64,000 nucleotides of DNA. It comes from Sepioteuthis lessoniana. Its lineage: Eukaryota > Mollusca > Cephalopoda > Myopsida > Loliginidae. Under the pieces are notes generated by a model, which saw only the letters and a program-made list of their open reading frames with translations, did not search any database and was not told the origin of the DNA. Shown piece by piece: positions 33,359-44,283 of the stretch. The stretch covers positions 92,114,336-92,178,335 of the forward strand of contig OY757915.1 in assembly GCA_963585895.1 (NCBI GenBank). The letters run 5' to 3'. Each line of letters opens with the position of its first letter. Position 1 is the stretch's first letter. The position numbers were made by a program, and so were the translations under genes.

Positions 33359-34004
33359 CCTCACCCTCTAAATCTCCCATTATGAAATTGACTTCTTAAT
33401 CTCCCTGCTAGTATTCTATCCAAGTCAGGAAGGCATCAATAACCCCAACAATTTGTCGGACATGACGGTCAGGATTAGAACTCCTCGATTGGTCATTTAG
33501 ATGATGAATGACCAGATCCGGTAAAGATGTGGCCAACAAAGAGATGACCATCCAACACCGCCTCCCTCATCAGCTGCGCTTAGACCCACCCAACACCATC
33601 AACCTGCCATCTTAATTCCACATCACCGTTCATACAAGCTAAAATCTCTTCTTTCGTGGCAATAGCTTAATAAGAACAAGTCAGCTTAGCCTGGTTCTAA
33701 AGGTTTCTATTACCTTATGTCAAAGCCATCAAATATAATAGAAAAAAAATGTTTAAAACCAAATTCAAGCCGATCATTACTATTATTCACTTATAGTATT
33801 TCTAAAGCCTCAGTTGATAATTTTGAATATCCTTTTTAATGGTAATTAGGCTTACTATCACAATCCTTATGCCCAGCAACCCCTTTCTAGTTTGTCGTTG
33901 TACTATGTCTAGTAATTTTTATTTATGGCATCTTATAGGGAAAAGAACAGATTACTTGGTGACGCCTGTCTTTGCTCCAAGTAGTATTATATAATAGGTT
34001 ACAT
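33359..34004. other. No gene seen
   Basis: Unique sequence, moderately GC-richer at 33410-33620; no domain recognised in any frame. Confidence 0.5.
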
Positions 34005-34285
34005 GGAGGCGCTTGTGGTGTAATTGTTATCATCGTAGGAAATAGATACTGTGACAAGAGTTCGAATCCTGGACGAGGCAGACTGAATTTCACGTAGCAC
34101 AAATACTCAAGGGAGAGGTATGAATTCAATTATTCTCCTTCCACTAAGGAGTAAATCGTGAGGAAGTTGGTTTCTTTAGCCTTGGTTAGGCGATCAACCT
34201 TGGAGAAGGAAAACGCTGAATTCAAACCTGTTAAACTCCTCTTAAAAATTGACCTTGTGTCGCATCCTGCTCGTACCAGAAGGGT
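34005..34285 (+). mobile_element. SINE-B copy
   Basis: Head 'gcgcttgtggtgtaattgtta', B box 'gagttcgaatcctggacgag', central block, tail 'gaccttgtgtcgcatcctgc' to 'gggttggtat'. Confidence 0.9.
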
Positions 34286-34439
34286 TGGTATATACATAGA
34301 AGGTACCAGTGACAATGTTGCATTTCCATATACATGAATATGCGAAATGTACATGGGATGTTGGTAACACATATAGATAATGTTCATATAGAAAACTCAG
34401 AACATATAAAGAACATAGGAATCTCGAAATTCGAAAACA

Positions 34440-34815
34440 CGTAACGACTTCTTGTTCAGGTACGAAACCTTTTTATTAACTTTGAGTTAAAGGTTTCGAC
34501 AAAAGGAGGAGAGACACAATCTCGCTATGCCGTCTTATTCATTTGGCCCCAATCTCGTGCGGCACCCACGGCGCGCAAATTCGTCTCGCCTCAGCGAGCC
34601 CCAAAAGTCGACCGTCTTCGTCCAGTGTCTAGTCTCAACTCTCTTAACTTTCTTTCAATTCTCCACAAACCTCTGCGCGCTTCCGGTGCGTGACGTCACT
34701 CGCATTCCGTCACCCGTTTCGTCTCGGACTATTGTAACATCTCTGGGTAACACCTTCATCTTTCTGCACGCGCCCGCGTTAAAACATACATCAATGTTTG
34801 CACCTAACTAACCCA
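34440..34815. promoter_or_regulatory. CpG-rich segment with CRE- and ETS-like sites
   Basis: CpG dinucleotides are dense at 34520-34790 in an otherwise CpG-poor window. It contains the palindrome TGACGTCA (CRE consensus, about 34691-34698) shortly after CTTCCGG (ETS-like). Upstream is an inverted repeat, 'cgaaaccttt' and 'aaaggtttcg' (about 34464-34498). It could be a promoter or enhancer, or part of an unrecognised LTR or transposon. No TATA box, ORF or first exon is evident. Confidence 0.35.
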
Positions 34816-34924
34816 TGTGCTGAGCCGAAAGGTTCTCAGCCTAACTAAACCCAAAGGCATGAACCGAAATCCCTCGGCTATTATATTACAACAAGATTTG
34901 ATTCCAATCCTGACACATATTGCT

Positions 34925-35140
34925 GGTTCTAAATTCAGAATTTTCCTTCTCCTTGCCTTAATAAGAGTAAAGAGCCCAGTTTTTCTACTGTTTATCCCCA
35001 GCTAGAATGAGAGGGTAGGGATTGATCCATGCCTTTTGCAAGGGCATAGCGCAAAGGGAAACCTAAAATACCTCATCCAGAATTAGTTCTTGGGTCGCTG
35101 TATCCATTTCTTACGATGATAACCATCGTGCCAACCTCAC
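34925..35140 (-). mobile_element. SINE-B copy, 3'-truncated
   Basis: Minus-strand head ('atggttatcatcgtaagaaat'), central block and part of the tail ('gaaggaaaattctgaattt'). Confidence 0.7.
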
Positions 35141-35289
35141 CATTTACCGTTCTTTTACACCGATCCTAAAAACGGTCACCCTATTTCAAAACCTAGCTTT
35201 TCAACTGTTCTTAAAAATTGACCCCTGACCCTGTTGTTTTCCCGTAGAGAAGATGGACGTAACCTCAGCGGGTCATATTGTCCTTTTTC

Positions 35290-36330
35290 TACCAAAAAGT
35301 TAGAAAATTAACTACTGTCTTTTCCTTAGAAAATTGATTATGCTCTAAATGTGAGAAATTTAATCGTTATTCTTCATTAATTAATTATTATCTTATTGTT
35401 AGAAAAATAGTTATTGTCTAATTGAAAAAAAAAAAATTATCCGCAAATTGTTAGAAAATTAATTATTCTGTTATTCTTAGGAAAGTAATTATTTTCTAAT
35501 AGTTAAAAAATTAATTATTCTGTAATTGTTAAAAAATTAATTATTTTCTAATTGTTAGAAAATTAATTATTCTCTAATTGCTTGGAAATCAATTAATCTC
35601 TAATTGTTAGAAAATCAATTATTTTCTGATTGTTAGAAAATTAATTATTTTCTAATTCTTAGAAAATTAATTATTTTCTAATTGTTAGAAAATTAATTAT
35701 CATTCTAAAAGAATCATTTATTCTCTTATTGTTAGAAAATTGATTATTCTCTAATTGTGAGAAATTAATTATTATTCTCCTATAATTAATTATTATCTTA
35801 TTCTTAGAAAAATAGTTATTGTCACATTGTAAGAAAATTAATTATTTTCTTATTGTTAAAAATAATTAATTATTCTCTAATTGTTAAAAAAATTAATTAT
35901 TTTCTTCTTATTAGTTATTTTCTAATTGTTAGAAAATTAATTATTATGGTCAGAAAATTTAGTAATTTTTTATTGTTAGAAAATCAATTTTAAAATTAAT
36001 TATTTTCTTATTGTTAAAAAAATTAATTATTCTCTATTTGTAAGAAAATTAATTATTCTCTAATTTTTAGACAATTAATTCTTATTGTTAAAAGGTTAAT
36101 TAATTTCTTATTGCTGGAAAATTAATTATCATTCTTAAAGTATTACTTATTCTCCTATTGTTAGAAAATAATCATTTTCTAATTCTAGAAAAATAATTAT
36201 TATTGTTAGAAAAATAATTATTTTCTTATTGTTAAAAAATGAATTATCATTCTTAAAGAATTACTTATTCTCTTATTGTATTAATCATTCTGTTATTGTT
36301 AGAAAATTACTTATTGCTTTATTTAAACAG
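35290..36330. repeat. AT-rich minisatellite of about 26 bp
   Basis: Around 40 degenerate units of 'attgttagaaaattaatta' plus 'ttttcta'. Units vary in length with A/T substitutions. Each unit contains the palindromic word TTAATTAA-like 'aattaatt'. Confidence 0.9.
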
Positions 36331-36504
36331 TTTTATTTTTTAATCTTCACCTGGTCAACGACTCAAGTGAAATTATGAAAAAGAACATTTAGGCATTATT
36401 TTTGCCCCAATTTTATCTATTTGTTTATTTATTTTTACGAAGAGAATCCTGGTTCATTTCCAAGTAAAACTTCTAGAATAGCGAGATCTTACATTTGCCT
36501 TTTT

Positions 36505-36735
36505 TGTTTGTTTTGTTGCTTTATAGCATATCAACCTTCTTCGGTTATTTAATGCCAAATCCATCCTTCTAGAAGGACTGTAGTAGTACTATTTAACACA
36601 TAACTGGGAGGATAAGGGGTTTGATACCTTTCCCAAAGGTATTTGTCTGAAAGTGAACGTATTAGCGCGACTGGAGTTCGAACTCACAACGATTCTGCAG
36701 TCAAGCGCTTTTAACCATTACGTCAAGTGGACCCT
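36505..36735 (-). mobile_element. SINE-A copy
   Basis: Minus strand head with a mutated A box ('cttgacgtaatggtt'), B box 'gagttcgaactccagtcgcg', central block and tail. Confidence 0.9.
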
Positions 36736-37598
36736 TCCGCCGACTTTTTTGTGTATGTGTAAAATAAAGACCTTTCCAAACGTTCGGAAAAAATACCGCC
36801 AAGGGAATATCGCACAAACCATCGACCCACCCAACAATTCTAAATATAGATGACCCAGGAAAACCCATATTACAATTTCAAACCTAAACACCAAAGTAAA
36901 ATATAAAAAACAAAAGTCATTCAAACAATCTGAGCCAAACTCGAATTTTTCCGCGAATCCAAAATAAATCATATTCAACCAACCACTGAACAAAAATGAC
37001 TTAAAATCTCAAAACCCTTATCATCTCAACTTAGAAACCCCAAAATATCAAGAATAAAATCACAAAGAAAATTATCAAACAAGACTATACAAACAAACAA
37101 ACAAATACAATGCAATCCCTTAGGAACAACCAAAACCCTTACTAGATCCTGCGGTGTAGAAAGTATGGTTAATGAGATTAACAACTTTATTGCAAACGTC
37201 AATCTAACATGTAAAAATATTTGGCTTATCTAAGAAACAAAATCACCGACAACACAGAAACCTGTGAAAGAAAATTGGTCTACGAACTTTTATTCTGCCA
37301 ATTTCCAATTCGATTAAAAGCAAAAATATTTACCAACAAATTATTCGCAAACAAATCCTATACTAAAAAAGAGTCGGCACTGAATTATCTACAAAGGTTT
37401 ATTTGCCATTAATCACCAACAAACAAAACTTTGATAAAAATTTATTTAAACTTTTTCGAACATTTAAAAATTTTTTATATTTTTTTTCTAATTTTTCTAA
37501 TATTCATACATATTTTTAAAATTCTTATTCATTTTTTCCTAAGTCTTCTAATTTTTATTCATTATTTTCTAATTCTTCTTTCGTTCTATTACTTGCAG
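36736..37598. other. No gene recognised
   Basis: A-rich unique sequence with a T-rich stretch at 37440-37590 that ends as the polypyrimidine tract of the candidate exon. Confidence 0.5.
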
Positions 37599-37660
37599 GA
37601 CGGACGAATCAGGTCCCGTCGGAAGAGGATTCAAATTCATAATAACAGCGGTCACAAGCG
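37599..37660 (+). CDS. Candidate internal exon, possible CUB-domain end
   Basis: A pyrimidine-rich run ends in 'ttacttgcag' (AG at 37597-37598). A 62-nt GC-richer block follows and meets 'gtaaat' as donor. In the phase starting with one carried nucleotide it encodes TDESGPVGRGFKFIITAVTS and leaves one nucleotide over. The order, polar turn, GRGF, then hydrophobic-aromatic strand, resembles the last strands of CUB domains. That assignment rests on 20 residues and is weak. A second frame is also open, so the phase is not certain. Confidence 0.35.
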
Positions 37661-38005
37661 GTAAATATTCATAAATCTATTGCTTTCTTTTTTTTTTTTT
37701 TTTTTTTTTTTTTTGATATTCTAAATTTTTTTTTTTATCTTGAATTTTCCAAAGTTGACGTTTTACGTGCTTTTTTAAACGTACAAAGTATTCTGAAATT
37801 TGAAACTTTGTTTAAATTCGAGTCAGTGATTAAGACATATGTCCGAATAACGGATCCTCTCGGTCGATGAAAACTATTTCTTTTCACCAATTACAACCAA
37901 TTATTCGTACTCAGGTTTATATATTTATTGTTTTTATAACACAATTCTAGCAAAAACTTTAATACCCACTTGATCAAACTGCTTAATTTATTATTCTATT
38001 TTTAC
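37661..38005. other. No gene seen; poly-T tract
   Basis: Poly-T at 37686-37714 in AT-rich sequence; would be intron if the exon is real. Confidence 0.5.
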
Positions 38006-38017
38006 CTTGTCATAAGA

Positions 38018-38537
38018 CTTTAATTGGAATTATATTGAGATGGGGCTTCTTAATCTGAGAATTAATTTTTATTCATTGCGGACTTTTTGTCCTCATCTTG
38101 GTAATTTTTGTGTTGTTTCTTCTTTCACTACGTTTCGGCCAAATTTCACCTCTGGCCTTCTTCATGTGATTTTACCGCGACCTCGGATAGGAATGATGAG
38201 TCTTGTAACCGTATCCCCAGTAATTACTGCTTTCCATAGTTGTTGTCTATCGCACCACGTTTTTGACCAAGTAAACCTCTGGCCGGCTTGGGTAGGATTT
38301 GAAACCGCTATCTTCTGACAATGCTCACCTGGAACCGTAGAGACTCAACGCCTCTATCCACCACGGGACCCTATCCTACTGAAGTTTGCAATAAAGTTGT
38401 TAATGACGGGCATTCCTATCCGAAGTCGCGGTAAAATCACCTGAAGAAGGCCAGAGGTGAAATTTGGCCGAAACGTAGTGAAAGAAGAAACAACACAAAA
38501 ACTACCAAGATGAGGACAATAAATAAAAATTAATTCT
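38018..38537. mobile_element. SINE-D inverted dimer with 12-bp target duplication
   Basis: Left part (to about 38372) is a full-length SINE-D on the minus strand. Its tRNA-like head has 'cccgtggtggatagaggcg' and B box 'ggtttcaaatcc'; then comes a body with a hairpin flanked by hammerhead-like boxes, and an AT-rich 3' end. The right part (about 38390-38537) is the 3' half of the same family on the plus strand. The whole is bounded by 'cttgtcataaga' at 38006-38017 and 38538-38549, indicating one insertion event. The minus copy's core has C3 changed to A (38132-38165). The plus copy (38437-38481) keeps CUGAAGA and GAAA with a UCAC/GUGA stem. Confidence 0.75.
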
Positions 38538-38721
38538 CTTGTCATAAGAATTTAAATTTTTTTTAAATCAAAAAACAAATAAAAATGAGCATTTTAATAA
38601 ATTGTATTTGAATTTGTCATGCAATTTTCAAACGTCATATATTTCACAAAACATTTGGAAATGCCAATGAGATATTGCAAGTAAGATTATCAAATTATTT
38701 TTCTGTATATATGTATGTAAC

Positions 38722-38985
38722 CGGATCATTGGCCTAGTGGGTAGAGTGTTCGCCAATGGTCTGGGAGACCGGGGTTCAATTCCAGGTCAAATCATACCAA
38801 AGACTTTAAAAATGGTACTTGATACCTCCTTGCTTAACACTCAACAATATAAGGTACGTCTCAAGGGTAAAGTGGAGCAATCCAGGGAAAGGAGTAGCAC
38901 CCTCCCCTACACCTCGGTGTAAAACGCTTTTGAAAAGGGAGCCTTCTGATCACCCTCGACTACGGTCGCCAACTTTTCTTATACA
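38722..38985 (+). mobile_element. SINE-C copy, full length
   Basis: Near-consensus: 'ggatcattggcctagtgggta' head, B box 'ggggttcaattccaggtc', full body, tail 'cctcgactacggtcgccaac'. Confidence 0.95.
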
Positions 38986-38989
38986 TGTA

Positions 38990-39118
38990 TGTACACAACC
39001 TCTTCGCCTAATTTTTTTAAACCGGAGTTTAATAGTATTGAATTCTAAGTTTTTCTTTTTTTTTTAAAACCTACTCAAATCAAGGAGAACGGTCTCACAT
39101 ACTATTTACCCATAGTTT
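38990..39118 (-). mobile_element. SINE-B fragment
   Basis: Tail and part of the central block only ('cggagtttaatagtattgaat', 'ctatttacccatag'). Confidence 0.6.
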
Positions 39119-40052
39119 GGTTTGGTATGGTGTTATGGCATATGAACTATTGTGGGTTATTCAATGTCAAATCTTTATATGTATATATTAAGCAGGAAAG
39201 TAAATGAAGGATTGTAATCCGACAATATGTAGAAAAATTGATAACAAGGTAATCCAAATGGAAGGAGTATTTATTGAGAAGTCGACATTAAAGCGTTTCG
39301 GTTCTACTGAACCATCATCAGGACCCTGAGGGGTGATATTAGCGATGTTAATTCAATGATTGATATTTAACATCGCTAGTATCACCCCTCACGGCCCCGC
39401 TGATAGTTCAGTAGAACCGAAACGCTATAGTGTCGACTTCTCAATAAATCTCTCCTTCCACATGGATTAACTTATCAAATTTTCTACATATTAAATATAT
39501 ATGATTTGTAAACACGTTTCGTTGATAACGTTTTTACACGAGCCTTATCTCATTCTTTTGCCAAAAGTTAAATCGTTCGAAGTATTGCTATGTATCAAAA
39601 ACAAATTTGTTAAATATCAGTCATTTGTTTACATACAGTTAAATGATTAAATAGTGCTATTTTAAAAATTCAATTAAGCGTAAGTCAAAAAAGTTAAATG
39701 GTTCCAACTATTGTTATGTCTCACTAATTAGATATCAGTTATTTGTTTATACACAGCAAAATGATCAAACAGTTCTATTTCTAACAATTCAGTTTAGGAC
39801 AATTCGTTTGTTTACAGTCAGTTTAAATGTCAATCAGTTCTATTTGACTAATAGAGAGCATCCTATCAGGTGCTACCACTCCGGGCCAGATTGGATTTGG
39901 GAGTAATGGCAATGAAGGGTTACTCCGCATTCTCAAAGCTCCAGCATTACTGAAGCCTCACTATCTAATAGTTTTGTGTCATATCTAGGACACGCGTTGA
40001 GGTGGGGGGGGGGGTCTCTCCCATCAGCAGAGAAGCAGTCGGTGCCACAGCG
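39119..40052 (+). mobile_element. Repeat H copy, split by a foldback element
   Basis: Start at 39119-39190 ('ggtgttatggcatatgaac'), resuming at about 39495. The unit region is diverged, and the conserved block runs 39850-40050. Confidence 0.8.
39191..39491. mobile_element. Foldback element with hammerhead-like arms
   Basis: Inverted arms 39226-39351 and 39367-39489 pair almost throughout around a 15-bp centre. In the left arm, minus strand (39276-39326), CUGAUGA precedes a GGUUC/GAACC hairpin with one unpaired U, then GAAA, a short stem III ending UC, and a stem I of GGGUC with GACUU. The right arm (plus strand) keeps a 4-bp stem III (ACGC/GUGU), but a deletion has damaged its CUGAUGA box. 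'tatatta' / 'catatta' at the outer edges may be the target duplication. Confidence 0.7.
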
Positions 40053-40054
40053 CA

Positions 40055-40170
40055 CTGGTATTTATTTACCCATTGATGCAATGAGTATAAGTACTATGGT
40101 AAATGCAAATAGCGTCATCCAGAATTTGATCTCGTGTCGCTATTTCATACGACGATGACCGTTACACCTA
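40055..40170 (-). mobile_element. SINE-B fragment
   Basis: Head and central block remnants in minus orientation ('gtcgtatgaaatagcgacac'). Confidence 0.55.
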
Positions 40171-40525
40171 GAGCGCTTCCTTATATCTCTATAAATAAAG
40201 TTTTAGGTGTGAGTAAGCACAATCAAGTCTTAAAAGTAACCACATGTAATTGTTACCCATCACAAGGTTAATTAAACAATTATATCAAAACTTCAACTTC
40301 TCTTAATTATTACATAGGATGGAGTACATAAAATTGCTCCGAATAATTTACTCGTTCTCGAACACAAACATAGGAACTCTCCGTTTGGCGTTGCGAGACG
40401 TTTGAACGCACATCCTCACATTAGCGATTCTCATTTGAAAAAAAATTCTTACCAAACCCATACGAACTGCCCCCTGTTTTCCTTTGTCATATGACTGTAC
40501 CCAACTTACCCTTGCATCATCGGAG

Positions 40526-40816
40526 GTGCCCGTGGTGTAATTGTTATCGTCGTAGGAAATGAACACGGCGACACGAGTTCAAATCCTGGACGAGACTGAT
40601 TGCATTTCACATAGCACTAATACCCTTGGGAAAGGTATGAATCCAATTATTCTCCCTCCAGATATGGGTAAATAGGAGGACAGACTAGGTTCTTCAGCCT
40701 TGGTTAGGCAACTAGTCTAAGAGAAGGAAAACTCTGAATTCAAACCTGTTAAACTCCGCTTAAAAATTGACCTTGTGTCATATCCTGCCCGAGCGGAGGG
40801 GTTGGTAAATAGGATC
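40526..40816 (+). mobile_element. SINE-B copy, full length
   Basis: Near-consensus: 'gaggtgcccgtggtgtaattg', B box 'gagttcaaatcctggacgag', central block 'aatacccttgggaaaggtat', tail 'cctgcccgagcggaggggtt'. Confidence 0.95.
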
Positions 40817-40880
40817 ATAGTTCAGCCAACCCGCCTCCAGATCATTTTAAAATTAATCAGGCTTAATTTACTGGTGATAT

Positions 40881-41173
40881 AAATACATATTTACCAACCC
40901 CTCCGCTCGGGTTGGATATGACACAAGGTCAATTTTTAAGCGGAGTTTAACAGGTTTGAATTCAGATTTTTCCTTCTCCTAGACTAGTTGCCTCACCAAG
41001 GCTGAAGAACCAGTCTGCCCTACTATTTACCCATAGCTGGAGGGAGAATAATTGAATTCATACCTTTCCCAAGGGTATTAGTGCTATGTGAAATAAAGTC
41101 AGTCTCGTCCAGGATTTGAACTCGTGTTGCCGTGTCCATTTCCTAAGACGATAACCATTACACCACGGGCATC
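40881..41173 (-). mobile_element. SINE-B copy, full length with 13-bp target duplication
   Basis: Inverted relative to its neighbour 65 bp away, so the pair can form a long hairpin. Flanked by 'ttactggtgatat' at 40868-40880 and 41174-41186. Confidence 0.95.
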
Positions 41174-41186
41174 TTACTGGTGATAT

Positions 41187-41572
41187 GAACTCTGGAACAA
41201 GTCATCTGGGATATCTCATCAACGATATCTCCTCGTAAAATGAGTTTAACAGTTAAATGCTGAACATTTTCAATATTGTGCTTCTTTCGACTTGTTGAAG
41301 TCCGGCCAGATCGTGGTTGGTCAGCAGGTAACATTTTGCTCTATTTGAAATTCTGATGCCCCATCAACTCATTTAAAAATTATTTTTTAATCAATGGCTT
41401 TGTAGATTCTCAACAGTTTAAGCGTCACTTTATGAGAGAAGGCCTCTTTTCTTTTCTTATCTTTTCTATCTTTTTAAAACCAACTTCGAGAAAAAAATCG
41501 CTAAATTTGTGTGCAAACACCCCACCCACCCCAAAAAAGGCTGTCGGAAATCACTTAATCTACATAGATTAT
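41187..41572. other. No gene seen
   Basis: Unique AT-rich sequence without recognised features. Confidence 0.5.
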
Positions 41573-41812
41573 AGGGGGTGTCCTCGTGGTGTAGTGGTTA
41601 AAGTGATAGACTGCGGAATCGTAGTACGCGAGTTCGTACGCCAGTCGAACTATTACGTTAACTTTCGGGCAAATACCCTTGGGAAAAGTATGAACCCCTT
41701 TATCCTCCCAGCTATGGGTTAAATAGTACCATTACTGTTCTTCTAGGAGAATGGCTTTGGCATTAAATAACATACAAAGGTTGATATGTCATTAAACAAA
41801 GAAAGCAAACAG
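41573..41812 (+). mobile_element. SINE-A copy, full length
   Basis: Near-consensus head, central block and tail ('ggcattaaataacatacaaa'). Confidence 0.95.
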
Positions 41813-42332
41813 ATTTATCTTGCCGTGGTTACCCATTTGAGTAATGAACAGACTCCTTACTGCTTAACTTCAGTAGTCAGACATGAATCGGTGGTTTCAG
41901 CGTGACTTAACCATAAGTCAACCGCAACATAGTTTGAATGGCTCAGAATAGTGTCGAATGAAAAACTTACCAGAGGAAATTGCAATTATTTCCAGTTCGC
42001 TACATCTAAATTCTCCTTTTTTTTTAAGGAGTTACTTCCCCTTATATAGTGAGACTGCGAATTCTAGTGTCAAATGAAAACAAAAAGAAAAAGATCAAAA
42101 GTACGATATTTTTTATTGTTGTTTAACATTGTCTGCATCTCAACCCGTTACACTTTGCGGATAATCTTATAGCTGTTACTCCATCAATCATCAGCTTTGG
42201 TTTATTCCTATTTAACTCCTCTCACTCTTACCACATCTATCTCTCCGTCTTCTCTTACACCCTTGCACTCTCGTTCTCTCTCTTCTTCCCCGATCTCACT
42301 CTTTTCTCTATTCTCTTTCTCTTCAATGTATC

Positions 42333-42370
<38 letters not shown>

Positions 42371-42484
42371 CTATTCTCTTTCTTTCTTTCTCGCTCTCCT
42401 TCCTTTCTTTTTCTCTCTCCTTTTTCTTTTCATGTCTTCTCTCTCTTTTCTATCTCCGTTTGGGTATGCTAGGTGAAATAAGAA
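41813..42484. other. No gene seen; CT-rich tract
   Basis: Unique sequence, then CT-rich at 42220-42450. The Ser/Leu-rich frame there is compositional. Confidence 0.55.
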
Positions 42485-42595
42485 TATCCTTCCAGCTCTA
42501 GGTTAAAGAGTACTACTGCTGTTCTTCGACAAGGATGAATTTAGCATTACATAACCCATGAAGGTTTATGTGCCTTTTAACAAAGTAGCATAACA
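42485..42595 (+). mobile_element. SINE-A tail fragment
   Basis: 'gctctaggttaaagagtact' and 'agcattacataacccatgaa' follow the 3' half of SINE-A. Confidence 0.65.
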
Positions 42596-42664
42596 AAACG
42601 TATAAAAACTGAATTTTTTTTTTTTTTAAATTTTTAAAATTGAAAATTTAAATGAGGGAATGTG

Positions 42665-43062
42665 CATAGTTGATTGATTGATTTTAACTGGATATCAACT
42701 CTTCCAAGGTTATTCTATGCCAAGAGGTTAGGAATCGCATTCATTGTACGTTACATTTTTTGTGTGTGGTTGTTTCTTTAGAGATTTTTTGTACACAATC
42801 CTATCTCTCCCGAATATTTTCAAACATATCTATTTGACCCATAGATGGAAACCTAACGTTTACTCCCGTCAGGGTTCGAGTGAACCTGGGATTAATGATA
42901 ATGAAGGGGTATTCTATACCCCTCAGATCTTCAGGACTGGAGGCTCGCAATTCAATGTGGTTTAGTATCATAGCAAGCACCCCCCTCATTTTTTCATGAA
43001 GGGCAGATCTTACCTTTCAGCAGGGGACCCAGTTAATGCATTCTAAACTGACCGGGTAGTTG
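42665..43062 (+). mobile_element. Repeat H copy, diverged subfamily
   Basis: Start 'gattgattttaactggatatc', few units, conserved block with 'gtgaacctgggattaatgat' and 'gcagatcttacctttcagca'. Confidence 0.75.
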
Positions 43063-43086
43063 TTCATACCTAAGAAACCTATATAT

Positions 43087-43382
43087 AATATTTACCCAAC
43101 CCCTCCGCTCGGGCAGGATATGACACAAGGTCAATTTTTGAAAGCGGAGTTTAACAAGTTAGAATTCAGAGTTTTCCTTCTCCAAGACTAGTTGCCTTAC
43201 CAAGGCTGAAGAACCTAGTCTGTCCTACTATTTACCCATAGCTGGAGGGAGAATAATTGGGTTCCTACCTTTCCCAAAGGTATTAGTGCTATGTGAAATG
43301 CAATTAGTCTCGTCCAGGATTTGAACTCCTGTTGCCGTGTCCACTTCCTGCGACGATAACCATTACACCACGGGCACCTCCT
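43087..43382 (-). mobile_element. SINE-B copy, full length with 16-bp target duplication
   Basis: Near-consensus minus-strand copy flanked by 'taagaaacctatatat' at 43071-43086 and 43383-43398. Confidence 0.95.
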
Positions 43383-43487
43383 TAAGAAACCTATATATGA
43401 ATATAATGACGCCCAGATAATCTCAATACTTTTTGAAACAGTCTTTATACTTTTCTTACTTAGCAGGAAAATTATTATTAGTTTGTT

Positions 43488-43725
43488 AGTGGGTAGGGTG
43501 TTCGCCAATGTTCCGAGAGACCGGGGTTCAATCTTCGAGTCATACCAAAGACTTTAAAAATGGTACTTGATACCTCCTTGCTTAACACTCAGCAATGTAT
43601 GGTACATATCACGGGTAAAGTGGAGCAATCCAGGGAAAGGAGTAGCGCCCTGCCATACACCTTGCTGTAGTATATATTAAAAAGGGAGCCTTTGGGTCAC
43701 CCTCGACTACGGTCGCCAACTTTAT
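43488..43725 (+). mobile_element. SINE-C copy
   Basis: Head truncated at 'gtgggtagggtgttcgcc', B box, body and tail. The following 150 bp (43728-43880) is unrecognised and ends in an AATAAA-like word. Confidence 0.9.
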
Positions 43726-44134
43726 GTTATGGTGAGATATGTAATCACCACCGGAACAGTTGAAATAAGGGACCATGTCACCGGTCACCGGATAGAGAAA
43801 CACGGAGAGACACCCTGGACAGAACACGTGAAGAACTACACACTCTCTCTCTGTAAATATTACAATAAACTTCTTCTTCAAACCTATAGTACATATTATT
43901 TCCTTTATTTCCTTTCACGGAATACTATCTCTTGATTATCCTTATATTATTGCCACCTCAGGATATATCACTTTACTTTTTTTTTACAGAATGGTATTGT
44001 GTTTTACTGCATGGTATATAAGTAAAGTTGGTGTATAAATTTATTCTTATAAACCTTGATAGCTGTACTTCTGCATACTGTACATGTTGAGAATCATATA
44101 CGTACGTTGTGTCACAAAATAAATCTGAGTCATC
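43726..44134. other. No gene recognised
   Basis: A 68-codon frame starts at 43729 with a polar, family-unassigned sequence. AT-rich afterwards. Confidence 0.45.
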
Positions 44135-44250
44135 TGGATTGTTTTAGTTTGGTTTTATGGCATATCAACTGTTGTTGGTTATTTAATGCCAGATCCATTT
44201 TTTAAATATGTTTTAATATGTATGTGTTCCCCATTTCAAGGTTAATTAAA
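44135..44250 (+). mobile_element. Repeat H terminal fragment
   Basis: 'ggttttatggcatatcaact', 'atttaatgccagatcc'. Confidence 0.75.
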
Positions 44251-44283
44251 AAATTTCTAATAATCTTTTGAGAATTCTGTTAC

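Noticed and set aside
34527-34811. A 94-codon frame in the CpG-rich segment
   Set aside because: Open mainly because of high GC content; no family resemblance, and no start context or splice signals.
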